Below, in pieces: positions 46,087 through 56,332 of a DNA stretch of 64,000 nucleotides. The DNA lies in the NCBI GenBank assembly GCA_044224215.1, contig JBGAKX010000004.1:1-64000 (forward strand), read 5' to 3'. The DNA is from DAOMFM01 sp035429825 (GTDB lineage: Bacteria > Acidobacteriota > Blastocatellia > UBA7656 > JADIYM01). The position numbers and the translations under genes were made by a program. The notes beneath the pieces were generated by a model. The model saw only the letters and a list, made by a program, of their open reading frames with translations. It was not told where the DNA came from and did no database searches. The number at the start of each line of letters is the position of its first letter. The first letter of the stretch is position 1.

Positions 46087-48008
46087 CTTCTCCGAAATCC
46101 CTCGGGTCGCTGAAACTGCTTCTCGATGTCACGGATGGTGAACCGCAGCAGGATCGGCCGCCCGTGCGGGCACGTCCACGGATTCTCGGTCGCCAGCAGT
46201 TCGTCGATCAGCCACGTCATCTTTTCGTCGGTGAGTGACATGTTGATCTTGATCGCGGCGCGGCACGCGAGGCTCGCGGCGATCACCTCGCGCAGCACGT
46301 CGAGCGATCCGCGGCCCTCGGCGGCGTCGACGGCTTCGAGGAGTTCGGTCAGCAGCGTTCGCGTGTCGCCGGCGGGAAGCTCGGCGGGGACCGACGTGAT
46401 CGCGACGGTCCGCCCCGACAGCATGAGCAGGTCGAACCCGGCGGATTCGAGCTCGGGCTGAAGCCGCTCAAAACTCACCGCCTGGGCGGGCGTCAGGTCG
46501 ATCGTCTCGGGAATCAGCAATTGCTGTCGAACCGGAGGTTCAGACGTGTTTCGCGCGCGAAAGCGCTCGAACAGGATCCGTTCGTGCGCGACGTGCTGAT
46601 CGATCAGCAGCAGACCCTCGTCGTCGGTCGCGACGACAAAGCTCCGGCGGATCTGGCCGAGCGGACGGATGCGCCCGCTGATCTCGCCTTCGTGGTGGGC
46701 GCTCCGGTCATCGACCAGCGCGAGACCGCGATGCGACGGTTCGGTGCGCGCGTCGTCCCCGGACGTCTCGCGAGGCTGCGTATCGTCACGCGCGAACCAC
46801 TGTGCAACCGCCGGCGGTTCCTCGAGCGCAGGTGACGCCGCGGCCGGCGACGGAACACGGTAGCCGATCGCCAGTGCAGGCTGATCGGGCCGCGGCAGCG
46901 GCGGCCACGCGCGCACTGGTGGCGGCGCTGCGGTCGTCTGATGGGCTTCCGGCTCGGCATCGACGTCTATCGACGCGACGCCGTGGACCTCGGGCGCCGG
47001 AAATACGGCGACGGGCCGGCGCGCGCGCTCGAGCGCGTCGCGGATCGCCGATCCGACGATCTGCCGGACGAACTGCTCTTCGCGGAACCTGACCTCGGTC
47101 TTGGCGGGATGGACGTTCACGTCGATGCGGTCCGGCGGCAGTTCGACGAACAGGATCGCCGCCGGGTACGTGCCCGACGGCATCATCGAACGAAAGCCAT
47201 CCATGATCGCCCGGCCCAGCAGACGGTCGCGAACGTACCGGCCGTTTACGAACAGATACTGCGCCTCGCGCGATGTTCGCTGCTCCTGCGGGTTCGACAC
47301 GTAACCGCGGACGCGCACGCCGTTGGCCTCCGTCTCGACCTCGACAAGGCGGTCGACGAGCGGGGCGCCGAGCAGCTGGTACGCGCGCTCGCGAAGCGTC
47401 CCGACCGGCGGCACGCCGATGGTCTCGCGGCCATTGTTCACGAGGCTGAACGCGACGCCCGGGTTCGCAAGCGCGTAGTGCGTCACGAGGTTGGTAACGT
47501 GAAAGCTCTCGGTCGCGTCGCTCTTCAGGAACTTCCGTCGCGCGGGCATGTTGAAGAACAGGTCCTTGACCGCGACCTCGGTACCGCCGGGCCATGCGAC
47601 GTCGCGCACGGCTCCGAGCCGTCCACCGTTGATCGCGAGCTGCGTGCCAGCGACCTCCGGGTGCGACCGTGTCGTGAGCGTCAGTTTCGAGACGGACGCG
47701 ATCGACGGCAACGCCTCGCCGCGGAACCCGAACGACGCGATCGCCATCAGGTCCTCGGCTGTCCGCAGCTTGCTGGTCGCGTGGCGCTCGAACGCAAGGA
47801 TCGCATCGTCGCGCGTCATGCCTTCGCCGTCGTCCGAGACGCGTACGAGGCTGCGGCCTGCGCCTGCGATCTCGACCTCGATGCGGGTGGCGCGGGCATC
47901 GAGCGCGTTCTCGACGAGCTCCTTTGCGACGGAGGCGGGGCGTTCGACGACTTCGCCCGCGGCGATCTTGTTGGCGAGGAGCTCCGGAAGGACACGGATC
48001 TTTGACAC
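46083..48008 (-). CDS. mutL: DNA mismatch repair protein MutL
   Basis: MutL couples mismatch recognition by MutS to strand removal. The 641-residue protein has the GHKL ATPase at its N-terminus (Glu33 in KELVENALDA, DGEG at 60-63, GFRGEALPSIASV) and a C-terminal dimer domain. That domain has the endonuclease-type motif DQHVAHERILFE (consensus DQHAxxExxxxE, with Val for Ala) and a CPHGRP element, so it is probably a nicking MutL of a MutH-independent system. A Pro-rich linker covers about 345-440. The ATG at 48008 is the canonical MSKIRVLPELLANKIAAGEV start. mutS is not adjacent. Confidence 0.92.
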   Translation of the reverse strand: MSKIRVLPELLANKIAAGEVVERPASVAKELVENALDARATRIEVEIAGAGRSLVRVSDDGEGMTRDDAILAFERHATSKLRTAEDLMAIASFGFRGEALPSIASVSKLTLTTRSHPEVAGTQLAINGGRLGAVRDVAWPGGTEVAVKDLFFNMPARRKFLKSDATESFHVTNLVTHYALANPGVAFSLVNNGRETIGVPPVGTLRERAYQLLGAPLVDRLVEVETEANGVRVRGYVSNPQEQRTSREAQYLFVNGRYVRDRLLGRAIMDGFRSMMPSGTYPAAILFVELPPDRIDVNVHPAKTEVRFREEQFVRQIVGSAIRDALERARRPVAVFPAPEVHGVASIDVDAEPEAHQTTAAPPPVRAWPPLPRPDQPALAIGYRVPSPAAASPALEEPPAVAQWFARDDTQPRETSGDDARTEPSHRGLALVDDRSAHHEGEISGRIRPLGQIRRSFVVATDDEGLLLIDQHVAHERILFERFRARNTSEPPVRQQLLIPETIDLTPAQAVSFERLQPELESAGFDLLMLSGRTVAITSVPAELPAGDTRTLLTELLEAVDAAEGRGSLDVLREVIAASLACRAAIKINMSLTDEKMTWLIDELLATENPWTCPHGRPILLRFTIRDIEKQFQRPEGFRRS

Positions 48009-48074
48009 GCGCGGATTCTATCGACGCGCGCACAGGAACAGCAACGGGGAACCCTCTTTGTGGCACCTGAAATC

Positions 48075-48197
48075 CACCCGCCACCTACCGGTGGCGGTAC
48101 TGGGTCCAGGAGAGCACCTAACGTGCCGAATCCGATCGCGCGTGACGACACGGCCAGGTTATGCATTGCCACAGTACCGCCACCGGTAGGTGGCGGG
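48075..48197. repeat. Palindromic repeat family B, inverted pair upstream of mutL
   Basis: The unit CCGCCACCTACCGGTGGCGG is present directly at 48075-48104 and inverted at 48172-48197. The pair would form a 120-nt stem-loop in the mutL upstream region. A third copy is at 8009-8038. No gene is seen in 48009-48259. Confidence 0.7.
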
Positions 48198-48259
48198 TTT
48201 AAGGCCACTTCTTGACACGTTTCGAAGCGCAAGCGTAGCATTCCCGGTCCTTTCCGTCC

Positions 48260-48330
<71 letters not shown>

Positions 48331-48332
48331 TC

Positions 48333-48374
48333 GTTGCCGCAGATTCGCGCCTATCCGCGTGAATCTGCGGCAAC
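48333..48374. repeat. Strong hairpin of repeat family C, directly after tRNA-Cys
   Basis: GTTGCCGCAGATTCGCG and CGCGTGAATCTGCGGCAAC are near-perfect inverted repeats around a loop of about 6 nt. It starts 3 nt after the tRNA and contains the stop codon of the PD-(D/E)XK gene on the other strand. It may end the tRNA transcript. Confidence 0.65.
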
Positions 48375-49808
48375 TCGCGTCAGCGCCACGGGCCGCCGCC
48401 TCCAGTTCGTGTTCAATCCCACGACGATCGCTTCGACGTCCGGCGCGAACAACCGAACCGCGAGCGACACGCTTGCGTGCATCCGAAACAGCGGCGCCAC
48501 CAGGTACAGGACCGGCGGCCGCGGGTCGAGCTCGATCCCCGGAAAGTACCCGCGCCGCGCAATCTCGCCGCGCAGGTGGTGCCAGCGGACGCGGCTCCAG
48601 TAGTTCAGGCCCTGCAGCGGCAGCGCGCGGTCCTCGGCCGCCTTCACCTCGATGACGGCGAGCCGCCCTCCGCGACGCACCGCGAGCAGATCGATCCGGT
48701 CGCGCGACTGCCCCCGAAACGCCGGCACCTGTTCGTACGTGCAGCGCGGATCGATCAGCGGATCGATCGCTTCGACGTGATCGCGTAGCGTCGACACGAG
48801 CCATCGCTCGGGAAACGCACGGTAGAGCGGATGTTGCGGGTACGGCGCGTCAGCAGATCGCACGTGCTCGAGCTCGCGCACCATCGCCTCGTACGCCGGC
48901 CACGATGCGTCGTCGAGCCGGGCGCGTCGCTTCCCGGTTCCGGAACTCGCGACGTTGCCACGAGCAGATGCGATCTCGAGCCCGCGCATCGTGATCCGGT
49001 CGCGCGCGTCGCCCGCGCGCCGCGAGTGCCTGAGCACCGCCGGCGCGACCGCGAGCATCCGCGCGACGAGCGCACTCGCGGGAGGTTCGGCGATCGACCA
49101 GATCGCACGACCACCTTGCGGAAGACCACCCTGGTCGTGCGGCCGCACCTCGGCGAGACCTGTCGTCGTCGCCACGTCGAAGAGCCGAATTGCCGCGCGC
49201 GGCGCACACCAGACGAGCCGCTCGGCGAGCACCGACACCGCCGGCGGCGCCGAGAACACCAGCAGATCCGCCGCACGTCCCGTCGCGCGCTCCAGCCGGT
49301 CGCGCAGCACGATGCCCGCCGCGAGCGCGTCGTCGGCAAACCGGTCCGGGCAGCGCGGCGCGACGGCGATCACGGCCGCCCGCTCACGGAGCCCGGTGCG
49401 GACGCTCCCGAAGATCCGATCGCCCCGCCGAGTCAGCGTGGCCGAGTCGGGTCCCCAGTGCCGTTCGATGGCGTGTCGCACCGCCTCCTCGAACCAGTCG
49501 TCTCCCCAGCTGAATGGCCCGAAGCCGTCCGGTGCAATCCGCAGAACACGTCCCGGACGGCCGAGCGGACCACGGACCTCGACGCGCAGCTCGCCGCCGC
49601 GCTCCTCCCATCCCGTGACGCGCCACATGCGGCCGGCATCTCCGGCGCGCAAGAGGACTTCGCCATGGCTCCCCACGAGCTCCACGCCGTCGGTCGCAAG
49701 ACCGGCGAGGCTTGTCACGCCTTCGAACAGCGTCCAACCGCCGGCGGCGCGCACGGCAATCGCGTCGCGCAGCGCCTCAAAGTCGGTCGGACACGTGACT
49801 CGCCTCAT
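48351..49808 (-). CDS. Unknown protein with C-terminal PD-(D/E)XK nuclease signature
   Basis: I know no name for this 485-residue protein. Residues 1-300 have no domain I recognise. Residues about 330-425 carry Asp373 (DRIDLLAV), Glu387-Val-Lys389 (LAVIEVKAA) and Gln399-x3-Tyr403 (PLQGLNYW). This D-ExK-QxxxY order is typical of RecB-like PD-(D/E)XK nucleases. The N-terminus and middle have Arg-rich helices that could contact DNA. I use the ATG at 49808; an in-frame GTG at 49820 adds four residues. The gene is next to tRNA-Cys and far from known defence genes, so repair, restriction or another nuclease role is open. Confidence 0.6.
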   Translation of the reverse strand: MRRVTCPTDFEALRDAIAVRAAGGWTLFEGVTSLAGLATDGVELVGSHGEVLLRAGDAGRMWRVTGWEERGGELRVEVRGPLGRPGRVLRIAPDGFGPFSWGDDWFEEAVRHAIERHWGPDSATLTRRGDRIFGSVRTGLRERAAVIAVAPRCPDRFADDALAAGIVLRDRLERATGRAADLLVFSAPPAVSVLAERLVWCAPRAAIRLFDVATTTGLAEVRPHDQGGLPQGGRAIWSIAEPPASALVARMLAVAPAVLRHSRRAGDARDRITMRGLEIASARGNVASSGTGKRRARLDDASWPAYEAMVRELEHVRSADAPYPQHPLYRAFPERWLVSTLRDHVEAIDPLIDPRCTYEQVPAFRGQSRDRIDLLAVRRGGRLAVIEVKAAEDRALPLQGLNYWSRVRWHHLRGEIARRGYFPGIELDPRPPVLYLVAPLFRMHASVSLAVRLFAPDVEAIVVGLNTNWRRRPVALTRVAADSRG

Positions 49809-49915
49809 GGTGGTTCGCACCAGGTGCGACGTACCACGATCGAGCGACGCACGCGCACTGTTGCGTGCAAACGCGCCAACTCTCTGAGCAGAAATGAGTT
49901 ACGGGAAGATGCCGC

Positions 49916-51738
49916 TCAGCGCTGCACGATTCGCGGCAGGACGTCGGGCTCGCCCGAGGGCCGAGCGACGCTCTCCATTCCGTTCGGAAAATACTCGTCC
50001 CAGCGGCAGTCGACGCGTTCGACGATCTCGGCGTCTGGGAAGAGCTCCTTGGGATAGGACGGTTTCACGCGCGCGTCGATGACGATCGGCGGCGTGTACG
50101 CCAGGTGGTGGCGGCGAATGTCGGCGCCAGCCGAGTAGATATCCCCCGCGGGCTCGAATCGCGTGAAGACGCTCCACAGGAACTGAGGCTGCGACTGAGC
50201 GACCGATGCATCATCGACGAGCACGACCAGCGGCCACTCGGCAAACGCGTCGTGCGACGCGATCGCCTGTGCCTGTGCCGGATCGTCGCCATAGGGCGCA
50301 CCGGCAACCGCGATGCACCCCGCACAGAACACTCGGACGTCCGACACGCCGCGAGGCGGTTCGCCGCGGAACTCGCGGGGGAGCTCGCGCACAGGGTCGC
50401 CGAGCCCAAGCAGAACGCCCTTCGAGCCGTGGTTGAGCTTTGGCCCCGTGTAGTCGAGCGTGTCGTGCGAGAGATTCGAGAAGATGAACAGGTCGCGCCA
50501 CCACTCGCACCGTGCGAGCACGTGCTCGAGGAGTCCCGCAAAGTCCGACAGGTCGCGCGACGCGTCCGTCAGGATCAGGAACTTGGTCAGCGACAGCTGT
50601 CCCTCGCCGAGAATGCGGAAGGCCGACACCATCGCTTCGCGTGCGTAGCGGTCGCGCACGACGGCCGCGGCGAGCGAATGAAACCCGGTCTCGCCATAGC
50701 TCCACAGGTCGCGAACGGTCGGCATCACGACGGGGAAGAGCGGCGACAACAGCGACTGCAGGTAGTCGCCGATGAGGAAGTCCTCCTGCCGTGGCTTGCC
50801 GACGACGGTCGCAGGGTAGATCGCGTCGCGCCGGTGATAGACGGCATCGGCGTGGAAGACAGGGAATTCGTGAGCGAGCGAGTAGTAGCCGTAGTGGTCG
50901 CCGAACGGGCCTTCGAGCCGCCGTTCGTTTGGCGGCACCTTCCCGACGATCGCGAACTCGCATTCCGCCACGATCGGGTGGACGCGATCCGGCGGCGACG
51001 GCGCGACGCGCGGCAGCCGTTCACCCATCAGGAGCGACGCCAGCATGAGCTCGGGCACGTTCTCGGGGAGCGGTGCGATCGCCGAGAGGATCAGCGCAGG
51101 CGGGCCGCCGAGCAGAATCGTCGCGGGCAGCGACTCGCCGCGCGATTCGGCGACGTTGTAGTGAAAACCCCGCCCTTCTGGATCTGCCAGTGGATGCCGG
51201 TCGTCTGTTGGTCGTAGACGTGGATGCGATACATCCCGAGGTTGTGAGCGCCCGTGTCCGGATGTTCGGTGTACACGAGCGGCAGCGTGACGAACGGTCC
51301 ACCGTCCTCCTGCCACGTCGTCAGGATCGGGAGCCGGTCGAGCCGCGCGGGACGGTCCACGGCTTCGGTGACGGGACCCGACGACACGCGCTTGAGTCCA
51401 AGCTTGAGCCCTTGCATTCCGAGATGGCGGTAGCTCCACAGCTTTCCGAGCGTGGGAGGCATGATCGTCTCGACCATGCGGACGACGTCGCGGACAAACT
51501 GCTCCGGTCGAGGCCCGAACGCGAGGTCGATCCGGCGGGCGGTGCCGAACAGGTTCGTGACGACCGGAAACGAACTGTTTGAAGGATTTGTGAAGAGCAG
51601 CGCCGGGCCGCCGGCGGCGATGACGCGACGGTGGATTTCGGCGATCTCGAGGTGCGGATCGACTGGCGCGGAGATTTCGACGATCTGGCGCTCGCGGCGG
51701 AGGGTGGCGAGGAACTCTCTCAGGCTTCGCATGCTCAT
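49916..51738 (-). pseudogene. UbiD-family decarboxylase interrupted by a frameshift
   Basis: UbiD enzymes use prenylated FMN to decarboxylate aromatic or alpha,beta-unsaturated acids, e.g. in ubiquinone or menaquinone synthesis. The first part (51738 to about 51170) covers REFLATLRRERQIVEIS to the family motif GIHWQIQKG. The second part, in another frame, continues GFHYNVAESRGESLPATIL and runs with full UbiD similarity to 49916. One missing base in the tract GGGCGGGGTTTT (51164-51175) would explain the break; restored, the protein has about 607 residues. A real mutation or a sequencing error in this homopolymer-rich tract cannot be separated. No standard slippery heptamer supports programmed shifting. 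ubiX is not adjacent. Confidence 0.8.
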
Positions 51739-51787
51739 CGGCGACACGATATCAGAATCGATCCGCGCGCAGAGTGTAGCGACGATG

Positions 51788-51879
51788 AAAGCGCCGTCGC
51801 GCTTCGCTTGTCGGCGCACTCCAAGGAGTCGAGCGCATATGGAGTGCGCCGGCAAGCCCGAAGGGCGCGACGGCGCTTT
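51788..51879. repeat. 92-nt inverted repeat between kinase and ubiD genes
   Basis: Arms of 36 and 40 nt begin with AAAGCGCCGTCGCGC and end with GGCGCACTCCA. They are complementary except for a small bulge, with a 16-nt loop. It is the longest hairpin in the window. It lies 50 bp upstream of the ubiD start and 20 bp beyond the kinase stop, so it may end the kinase transcript. Confidence 0.75.
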
Positions 51880-51898
51880 AGGTCACGTCGCACGGTCG

Positions 51899-53557
51899 TC
51901 ACTCATCCGTCACCACCTCGACCTCGCTGATCGCCGTGTCCAGCGAATCGCCGCCGTGATAGACGTCGTCAATCACGATGCGAATCCATGCGACCGGCCC
52001 GCCGCCAATCGCAACCGACTGCTCGTGCATCATGCCGTCGAACGTCGCCGGTATCCGCCGCCCATCCGACAACTCGATCGTCACGTGCCAGAGCCGGTTG
52101 TTGCTCACCCAGATCTTCGGGCTCTTGAAGTATCCCGGCGCGACCCTGATCGACTTCACCTGCGACGACTGCGACAGACGAACGGTCAACGCCTCGCCGG
52201 CCCCGTCGCCGGGAACGCCTTCGACCCATGCCGTCGCCAGATCGCCGTCCACGGCCAATTCGGCGCCGTAGCTGTTTCCACCCATCGACGGCCGGACGCT
52301 CGTCGCCGAGGCTGTCAGCGTCACCACGCCGGCCGACGGCTCGTACGACTTTGGCGCAACGGGCCCCGATCCGGCGGGAGGCTTCGCCGGCTCGGGTTGA
52401 ACGGTGACGGGCGGGCTTCCTCCTCCTCCCGACACGCCAGGAGGCGGCAACGGCCGCGGCCACAGGACATAAATAATGATAGCGACCGCGACGAGCAGCA
52501 GGATGCCAACGATCGCACCGGCGCCGATCGCCACTTTCATACCGGTTCCCGACGGAGGGATGGACCGAACCGGAACGGTTTCCGGCGTGCCGCGAAGCCC
52601 TTGATCCACAAAGGTTTGCTGGTCCGGGACCGTTCCTGCGGCCGGAGTCTGGGGCGCGGTCGGACGCCCCACCGGCACGGTCATCGTCGGTTGCGCAGGC
52701 GACGGTGCGACGTGAAGCTCGGTGCGCGACACGGCCTGCGCCCCTGGCCGCAACGCGGCGCGGAGCGCGGCGGCCGACGGCGGCCGATCATCGCGCCGGA
52801 GCGCCATCGCCGAATGCACCGCGACCGCAACCGATTGCGGAACAAGAGGATTGAGTTCGGTTGCCGGCCTGAGCGGGTCGGGCTGGCCGTTCACAAAACT
52901 GTCGGCGCGCTGGACCGCGTCGGGCGGGAGTATTCCCGTCAACAAGTGAAAACAGGTCGCCGCAAGCGAGTACAGGTCGCTGCGTGCGTCGGTGCCCGTT
53001 CCGCGAATCTGCTCGAGCGACGCATAGTTCGGCGTGTAGCCGAGAACGCTGCCGGTGGTCTGCGTAAACTGCTCGGCCAGACCCTTCGCCAGGCCGAAGT
53101 CCAGCAGGATCACGTTGCCGCGCGGCGTCAGCTTGAGGTTCTCGGGCTTGATGTCGCGATGGATGATCGGCGGCTCCTGCGTGTGCAGGTAATCGAGCAG
53201 GTCCAGCAACTGGTCGGTCCACCGAAGGACGTCGTCGACGGGGAACGGAGTCCCGCGCGCCGTGAGCATCGCGCCAAGGTCCTCGCCGGCGATGTACTGC
53301 ATCACCAGAAACTGACCGTCACCCTCGAAGAAGTGGTCGATGACGTGCGGCAGCCCGGCGTGCTGGAGCGTGTTGAGCAGCTTCGCCTCGCGCTCGAACG
53401 CCTTGCGCAGCTGGTCGCCCGACACGAGCGTCTCCTTGAGCGCCACCTTGCTGCCAAACCGCTGATCCGTTGCCAGATACACGGCGCCCATCCCACCTTG
53501 TCCGAGCTTTCGCTCCACAAGATAGCGGCCCTGAAGCACCGTGTTTGGCGTCAGCAC
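51899..53557 (-). CDS. Membrane-anchored Ser/Thr protein kinase with C-terminal discoidin-like domain
   Basis: The 552-residue protein has a PknB-type kinase domain (about 10-270): GQGGMGAVY loop, Lys41 (VALKE), HRDIKPEN (133-140) and DFG (153-155), so it is probably active. A Pro/Thr-rich linker leads to one membrane segment (about 341-366). An extracytoplasmic Pro/Gly linker and a beta-rich domain (about 400-552) follow. SYGAELAVDGDLATAWVEG resembles NADase-type glycan-binding/discoidin domains. The outside domain may sense a wall sugar. I prefer the GTG at 53557 (AGGA 8 nt upstream) over the GTG at 53575. It is divergent from cydAB. Confidence 0.85.
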   Translation of the reverse strand: MLTPNTVLQGRYLVERKLGQGGMGAVYLATDQRFGSKVALKETLVSGDQLRKAFEREAKLLNTLQHAGLPHVIDHFFEGDGQFLVMQYIAGEDLGAMLTARGTPFPVDDVLRWTDQLLDLLDYLHTQEPPIIHRDIKPENLKLTPRGNVILLDFGLAKGLAEQFTQTTGSVLGYTPNYASLEQIRGTGTDARSDLYSLAATCFHLLTGILPPDAVQRADSFVNGQPDPLRPATELNPLVPQSVAVAVHSAMALRRDDRPPSAAALRAALRPGAQAVSRTELHVAPSPAQPTMTVPVGRPTAPQTPAAGTVPDQQTFVDQGLRGTPETVPVRSIPPSGTGMKVAIGAGAIVGILLLVAVAIIIYVLWPRPLPPPGVSGGGGSPPVTVQPEPAKPPAGSGPVAPKSYEPSAGVVTLTASATSVRPSMGGNSYGAELAVDGDLATAWVEGVPGDGAGEALTVRLSQSSQVKSIRVAPGYFKSPKIWVSNNRLWHVTIELSDGRRIPATFDGMMHEQSVAIGGGPVAWIRIVIDDVYHGGDSLDTAISEVEVVTDE

Positions 53558-53820
53558 GGCGAGGATCCTGCACACAAAAAGTTCATTTGATTCAACATTG
53601 CCATGAGTGGCGTCGTGATGTCACACTGCGGCACCAGCGAGACAGCGCGGCGCGGCGCCGATTCTCGGCCAGGTGGAACCTTTCATTGTTCAGGGTCACG
53701 GGACCTGCGGTTCCATTCAGCCCAACCGTGAACCGGTTCGGGCACGGCAGGACCTCTCCCGCCGACCTCGACAAGCGGACGGCACGACACGGGCGTTCCC
53801 TTTCTCCGGAGGCATTCCTG

Positions 53821-55188
53821 ATGGATGACGCGTTGACCGTTCACCGTCTTCACTTCGCGTTCACTGTGACCTATCACTACCTGTTCCCCCAGTTGACGAT
53901 GGGGCTTGCTCCGCTGATTGTCATCTTCAAGAGCCTTTACCTGTGGAAGGGTGAAGAGCGCTTCAACATCGCCGCCCGATTCTGGGCCAAGATCTTTGCG
54001 GTCTCGTTCCTCTTTGGCGTCATCACAGGCATTCCGATGGAGTTCCAGTTCGGAACGAACTGGGCGGCGTTTGCGCGGTTTGCCGGCGGCGTGATCGGCC
54101 AGACGCTCGCCATGGAAGGCGTCTTCGCGTTCTTCCTCGAATCCGCGTTCCTCGGCCTGTTCCTCTACGGCGAGAAGCGGCTTGGCAAGAAGGGCCACTG
54201 GTTCGCCGCCCTGATGGTGTTCGTCGGTTCGTGGCTATCGGGGTTCTTTATCATCGCGACCGACGCGTGGATGCAGCATCCGGTCGGCTACACGCTGATG
54301 CCCGATGGCTCGGTCATGCTGCAGAGCTTCTGGGCGCTGATCTCGAATCCGTGGGCATGGCGCCAGTACTGTCACAACATGGGCGGGGCGGTCGTGACGG
54401 GCTCGTTCGCGATGGCGTCGCTCGGCGCGTTCTACGTGCTGACAAAGGCCCAGGCCGAGTACGGCAAGCTGTTCGTGCGCGTCGGAATCACCGTCGCGCT
54501 CATCGCCAGCTGCTGGCAGATGTTTCCGACCGGCGACTGGCAAGGCAAGATGGTCGCCCTGCACCAGCCGGTGACGCTCGCGGCCATGGAGGGCCTGTTC
54601 CATAGCGACGAAGGCGCTCCGATGGTCCTGATCGGCCAGCCGAACCTCGAGACCCAGACGCTCGACAACTCGATCGAGGTTCCCTACGTGCTGAGCATTC
54701 TGAGCTACAAGCGATGGAACGCCGAAGTGAAGGGCCTCGACGCGTTTCCGAAGGAGAACTGGCCGGACAACATCGCGCTCCTCTACTACAGCTACCACAT
54801 CATGGTAGGCCTCGGGACGCTGTTCTCGGCCATCATGGCGCTCGCGGTGTTCCTGCTGTGGCGCAAGAAGCTCTTTACCACCGCGCCGGTCCTGTGGGTG
54901 CTGATGCTCGCGTTTCCGATGCCCTTCATCGCGAACACCGCGGGGTGGATCAGCGCGGAGGTCGGACGCCAGCCGTGGCTCGTCTACAACCTGATGCGCA
55001 CCGAGCACGGCATCTCGCCGATGGTTTCGTCAGGCAACGGAATGTTCACGCTGCTCGGTTTCATGGGCATGTACACGGTGCTCTCGATCCTGTTTCTTTT
55101 CATCATGTGGCGCGAAATCGAGCACGGACCCGCGTACCTCGATTCGCTGGACGCCGAGCTCGCACCCGCGGCCGGTGCCGTGAACTGA
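53821..55188 (+). CDS. cydA: Cytochrome bd-type quinol oxidase subunit I
   Basis: CydA carries the three hemes of the bd oxidase that reduces oxygen with quinol in the inner membrane. The 455-residue protein starts at 53821 with GGAGG upstream and has about nine membrane segments. His19, His185, Glu99 and Glu107 align with the heme/proton residues of E. coli CydA. The loop between helices VI and VII (about 250-310) is short, which places it in the CIO/short-Q-loop group, usually cyanide-tolerant. GWISAEVGRQPWLVYNLMR is conserved. It is followed 28 bp on by cydB; no cydX, cydC or cydD is visible. Confidence 0.93.
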   Translation: MDDALTVHRLHFAFTVTYHYLFPQLTMGLAPLIVIFKSLYLWKGEERFNIAARFWAKIFAVSFLFGVITGIPMEFQFGTNWAAFARFAGGVIGQTLAMEGVFAFFLESAFLGLFLYGEKRLGKKGHWFAALMVFVGSWLSGFFIIATDAWMQHPVGYTLMPDGSVMLQSFWALISNPWAWRQYCHNMGGAVVTGSFAMASLGAFYVLTKAQAEYGKLFVRVGITVALIASCWQMFPTGDWQGKMVALHQPVTLAAMEGLFHSDEGAPMVLIGQPNLETQTLDNSIEVPYVLSILSYKRWNAEVKGLDAFPKENWPDNIALLYYSYHIMVGLGTLFSAIMALAVFLLWRKKLFTTAPVLWVLMLAFPMPFIANTAGWISAEVGRQPWLVYNLMRTEHGISPMVSSGNGMFTLLGFMGMYTVLSILFLFIMWREIEHGPAYLDSLDAELAPAAGAVN

Positions 55189-55216
55189 CGCCCGAGAACC
55201 CTCGAAAGGTGACCTG

Positions 55217-56257
<1,041 letters not shown>

Positions 56258-56332
56258 CGCCGGGCGCGAAAAACTCGCGCAGGGACAGACTGACGATGTG
56301 TCCCTGCGCGAGGCGAGCCTCGTCCACGCGGC

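Noticed and set aside
51164..51175. Programmed frameshifting in ubiD
   Set aside because: The tract does not match an X XXY YYZ slippery heptamer in the required frame and no stimulatory structure is evident; an indel is simpler.
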